Source: an uncultured Oscillospiraceae bacterium | GTDB lineage: Bacteria; Bacillota; Clostridia; Oscillospirales; Acutalibacteraceae | DNA length: 32,490 nucleotides | Direction of reading: 5' to 3' | Assembly: GCA_905193585.1 (NCBI GenBank) | Contig: CAJJPG010000007.1 | Coordinates: 1-32,490 of the forward strand | Shown: piece after piece, positions 31,907 through 32,490 of the stretch | Numbering within the stretch: position 1 is the first letter of the stretch | Layout: every line of letters starts with the position of its first letter | Position numbers and translations under genes: made by a program | The notes under the pieces: model-generated | Told to the model about the DNA's origin: nothing | What the model saw: only the letters and a program-made list of their open reading frames with translations | The model's database searches: none

Positions 31907-32490
31907 ATGACAGAAAAGAAAACATATATAACCATGCTTAACGTTGTTTCCTGTTTAGGCGTCTTGTTTCTTCACACAAGCGGATTTTGAGGGTTCGGCA
32001 AAACGCGCGGGTGGGTTGCCGCAAATTTTATTGAGTGTGTTTTTTATTTTGCAGTTCCCATATTCATAATGATTCCGGGCGCTACTCTTATTGATTACCG
32101 TGACCGTTGCACAACAGCGGAATACTTTAAAAAACGAATTAAAAAAACCGTTATCCCGTTTTTGTTTTGTAGCATATCCGGTATTTTCTTTTTGATATGG
32201 CGCGACGGAAAAGAAAATGTCAGCCTTAAACCGACGGATATTATTAACTCAATAATAAATTGCAAATATCTGCCGTTGTACTATTTTTTATTATTATATT
32301 CGGAATATATTTAGCATTACCTATGTTTGGGCTCATACCAAAGGAGAAACGGAAAAACGCTTTAACATACTGCATTTTAATTTCTGTAACAGTCAACACG
32401 GTATTGCCTTTTTTAACCTCCCTGTCGGGCGGAAGAATCAATCATAATACGAGACTTGTTTTCCCCGTATGTAACGGATACCTGCAATAC
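31907..32490 (+). pseudogene. Acyltransferase-3 family membrane protein, broken and cut by the window end
   Basis: Repaired, it reads as an OafA/WecH-like acyltransferase (PF01757), which adds acyl groups to surface sugars. The start ATG has AAAGGAA upstream. Codons 1-27 (MLNVVSCLGVLFLHTSGF, with the conserved His of the LHTSG motif) end at TGA, 31988-31990, where Trp is expected. The frame continues with KTRGWVAANFIECVFYFAVP and the family motif PGATLIDYR (usually SGATL). At a six-T run (32284-32289) one base is missing; adding a T restores IFGIYLALPMFGLIPKEKR to the window end. It is likely a pseudogene with two lesions. Confidence 0.75.

Noticed and set aside
19796..32490. Genome-wide reassignment of UGA to Trp (translation table 4)
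   Set aside because: At least eleven intact genes in the window end at UGA, several with ATGA overlaps or immediate downstream genes, so UGA is a working stop codon.
1..32490. CRISPR array, prophage, insertion sequence or defence island
   Set aside because: No spaced direct repeats, transposase, integrase, phage structural gene or recognised defence domain is present.

Overview
The window looks like a chromosome segment of a gut-type, endospore-forming Clostridia bacterium (Firmicutes, probably Oscillospirales/Ruminococcaceae; this assignment is inferred, not computed). The reasons are the spore cluster spoVB-hup-rqcP-yabP-yabQ-divIC-yabR, the clostridial rnfCDGEAB order, Firmicutes T-box and TPP riboswitches, AGGAGG-type ribosome sites and consensus sigma-A promoters. 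Nearly all of it is housekeeping DNA. There is no prophage, CRISPR array, rRNA, tRNA or insertion sequence.

Region 1 (1-343) is AT-rich with no convincing gene. It holds an 18-bp inverted repeat pair and the mscL terminator. Region 2 (344-19660) is one long minus-strand block. Read in the direction of transcription it is rnfCDGEAB (ion-pumping ferredoxin:NAD+ oxidoreductase), recJ, relA/spoT, dtd, an MBL hydrolase, hemZ, a uridine kinase-like gene, a zinc-ribbon protein, an MTA/SAH nucleosidase-like gene, a SpoVB-like flippase, HU, rqcP, yabP, yabQ, divIC, an S1-domain protein, an rRNA methyltransferase and mscL. Many junctions overlap by 1-35 bases, which suggests few transcripts. A clear promoter precedes rnfC.

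Region 3 (19661-22700) is on the plus strand: a broken YcxB-like gene, then tsaE-tsaB-rpiB-upp and a bidirectional terminator. Region 4 (22698-23830) holds a small Xre repressor divergent from a DUF4352-like lipoprotein gene. They share two tandem TACTCA-N5-TGAGTA palindromes placed on the promoter, followed by a very strong terminator and a hairpin-rich intergenic repeat.

Region 5 (23838-26644) is minus strand: thrS under a T-box leader, then two small conserved clostridial proteins. Region 6 (26712-32490) is plus strand: glyS, a Na+/Pi symporter, a TPP riboswitch controlling thiT, rplM-rpsI, and a broken acyltransferase-3 gene that runs off the window.

The most unusual point is that both broken genes (YcxB-like and acyltransferase-like) carry the same two kinds of lesion: a UGA where a Trp codon is expected, and a one-base loss in a homopolymer. 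UGA is the real stop codon of at least eleven other genes here, so simple code reassignment is excluded. Other points worth checking are a hairpin that would hide the yabP ribosome site, the two-operator repressor switch, and the absence of mazG from the yab cluster. I did not find a convincing new multi-gene defence or metabolic system.
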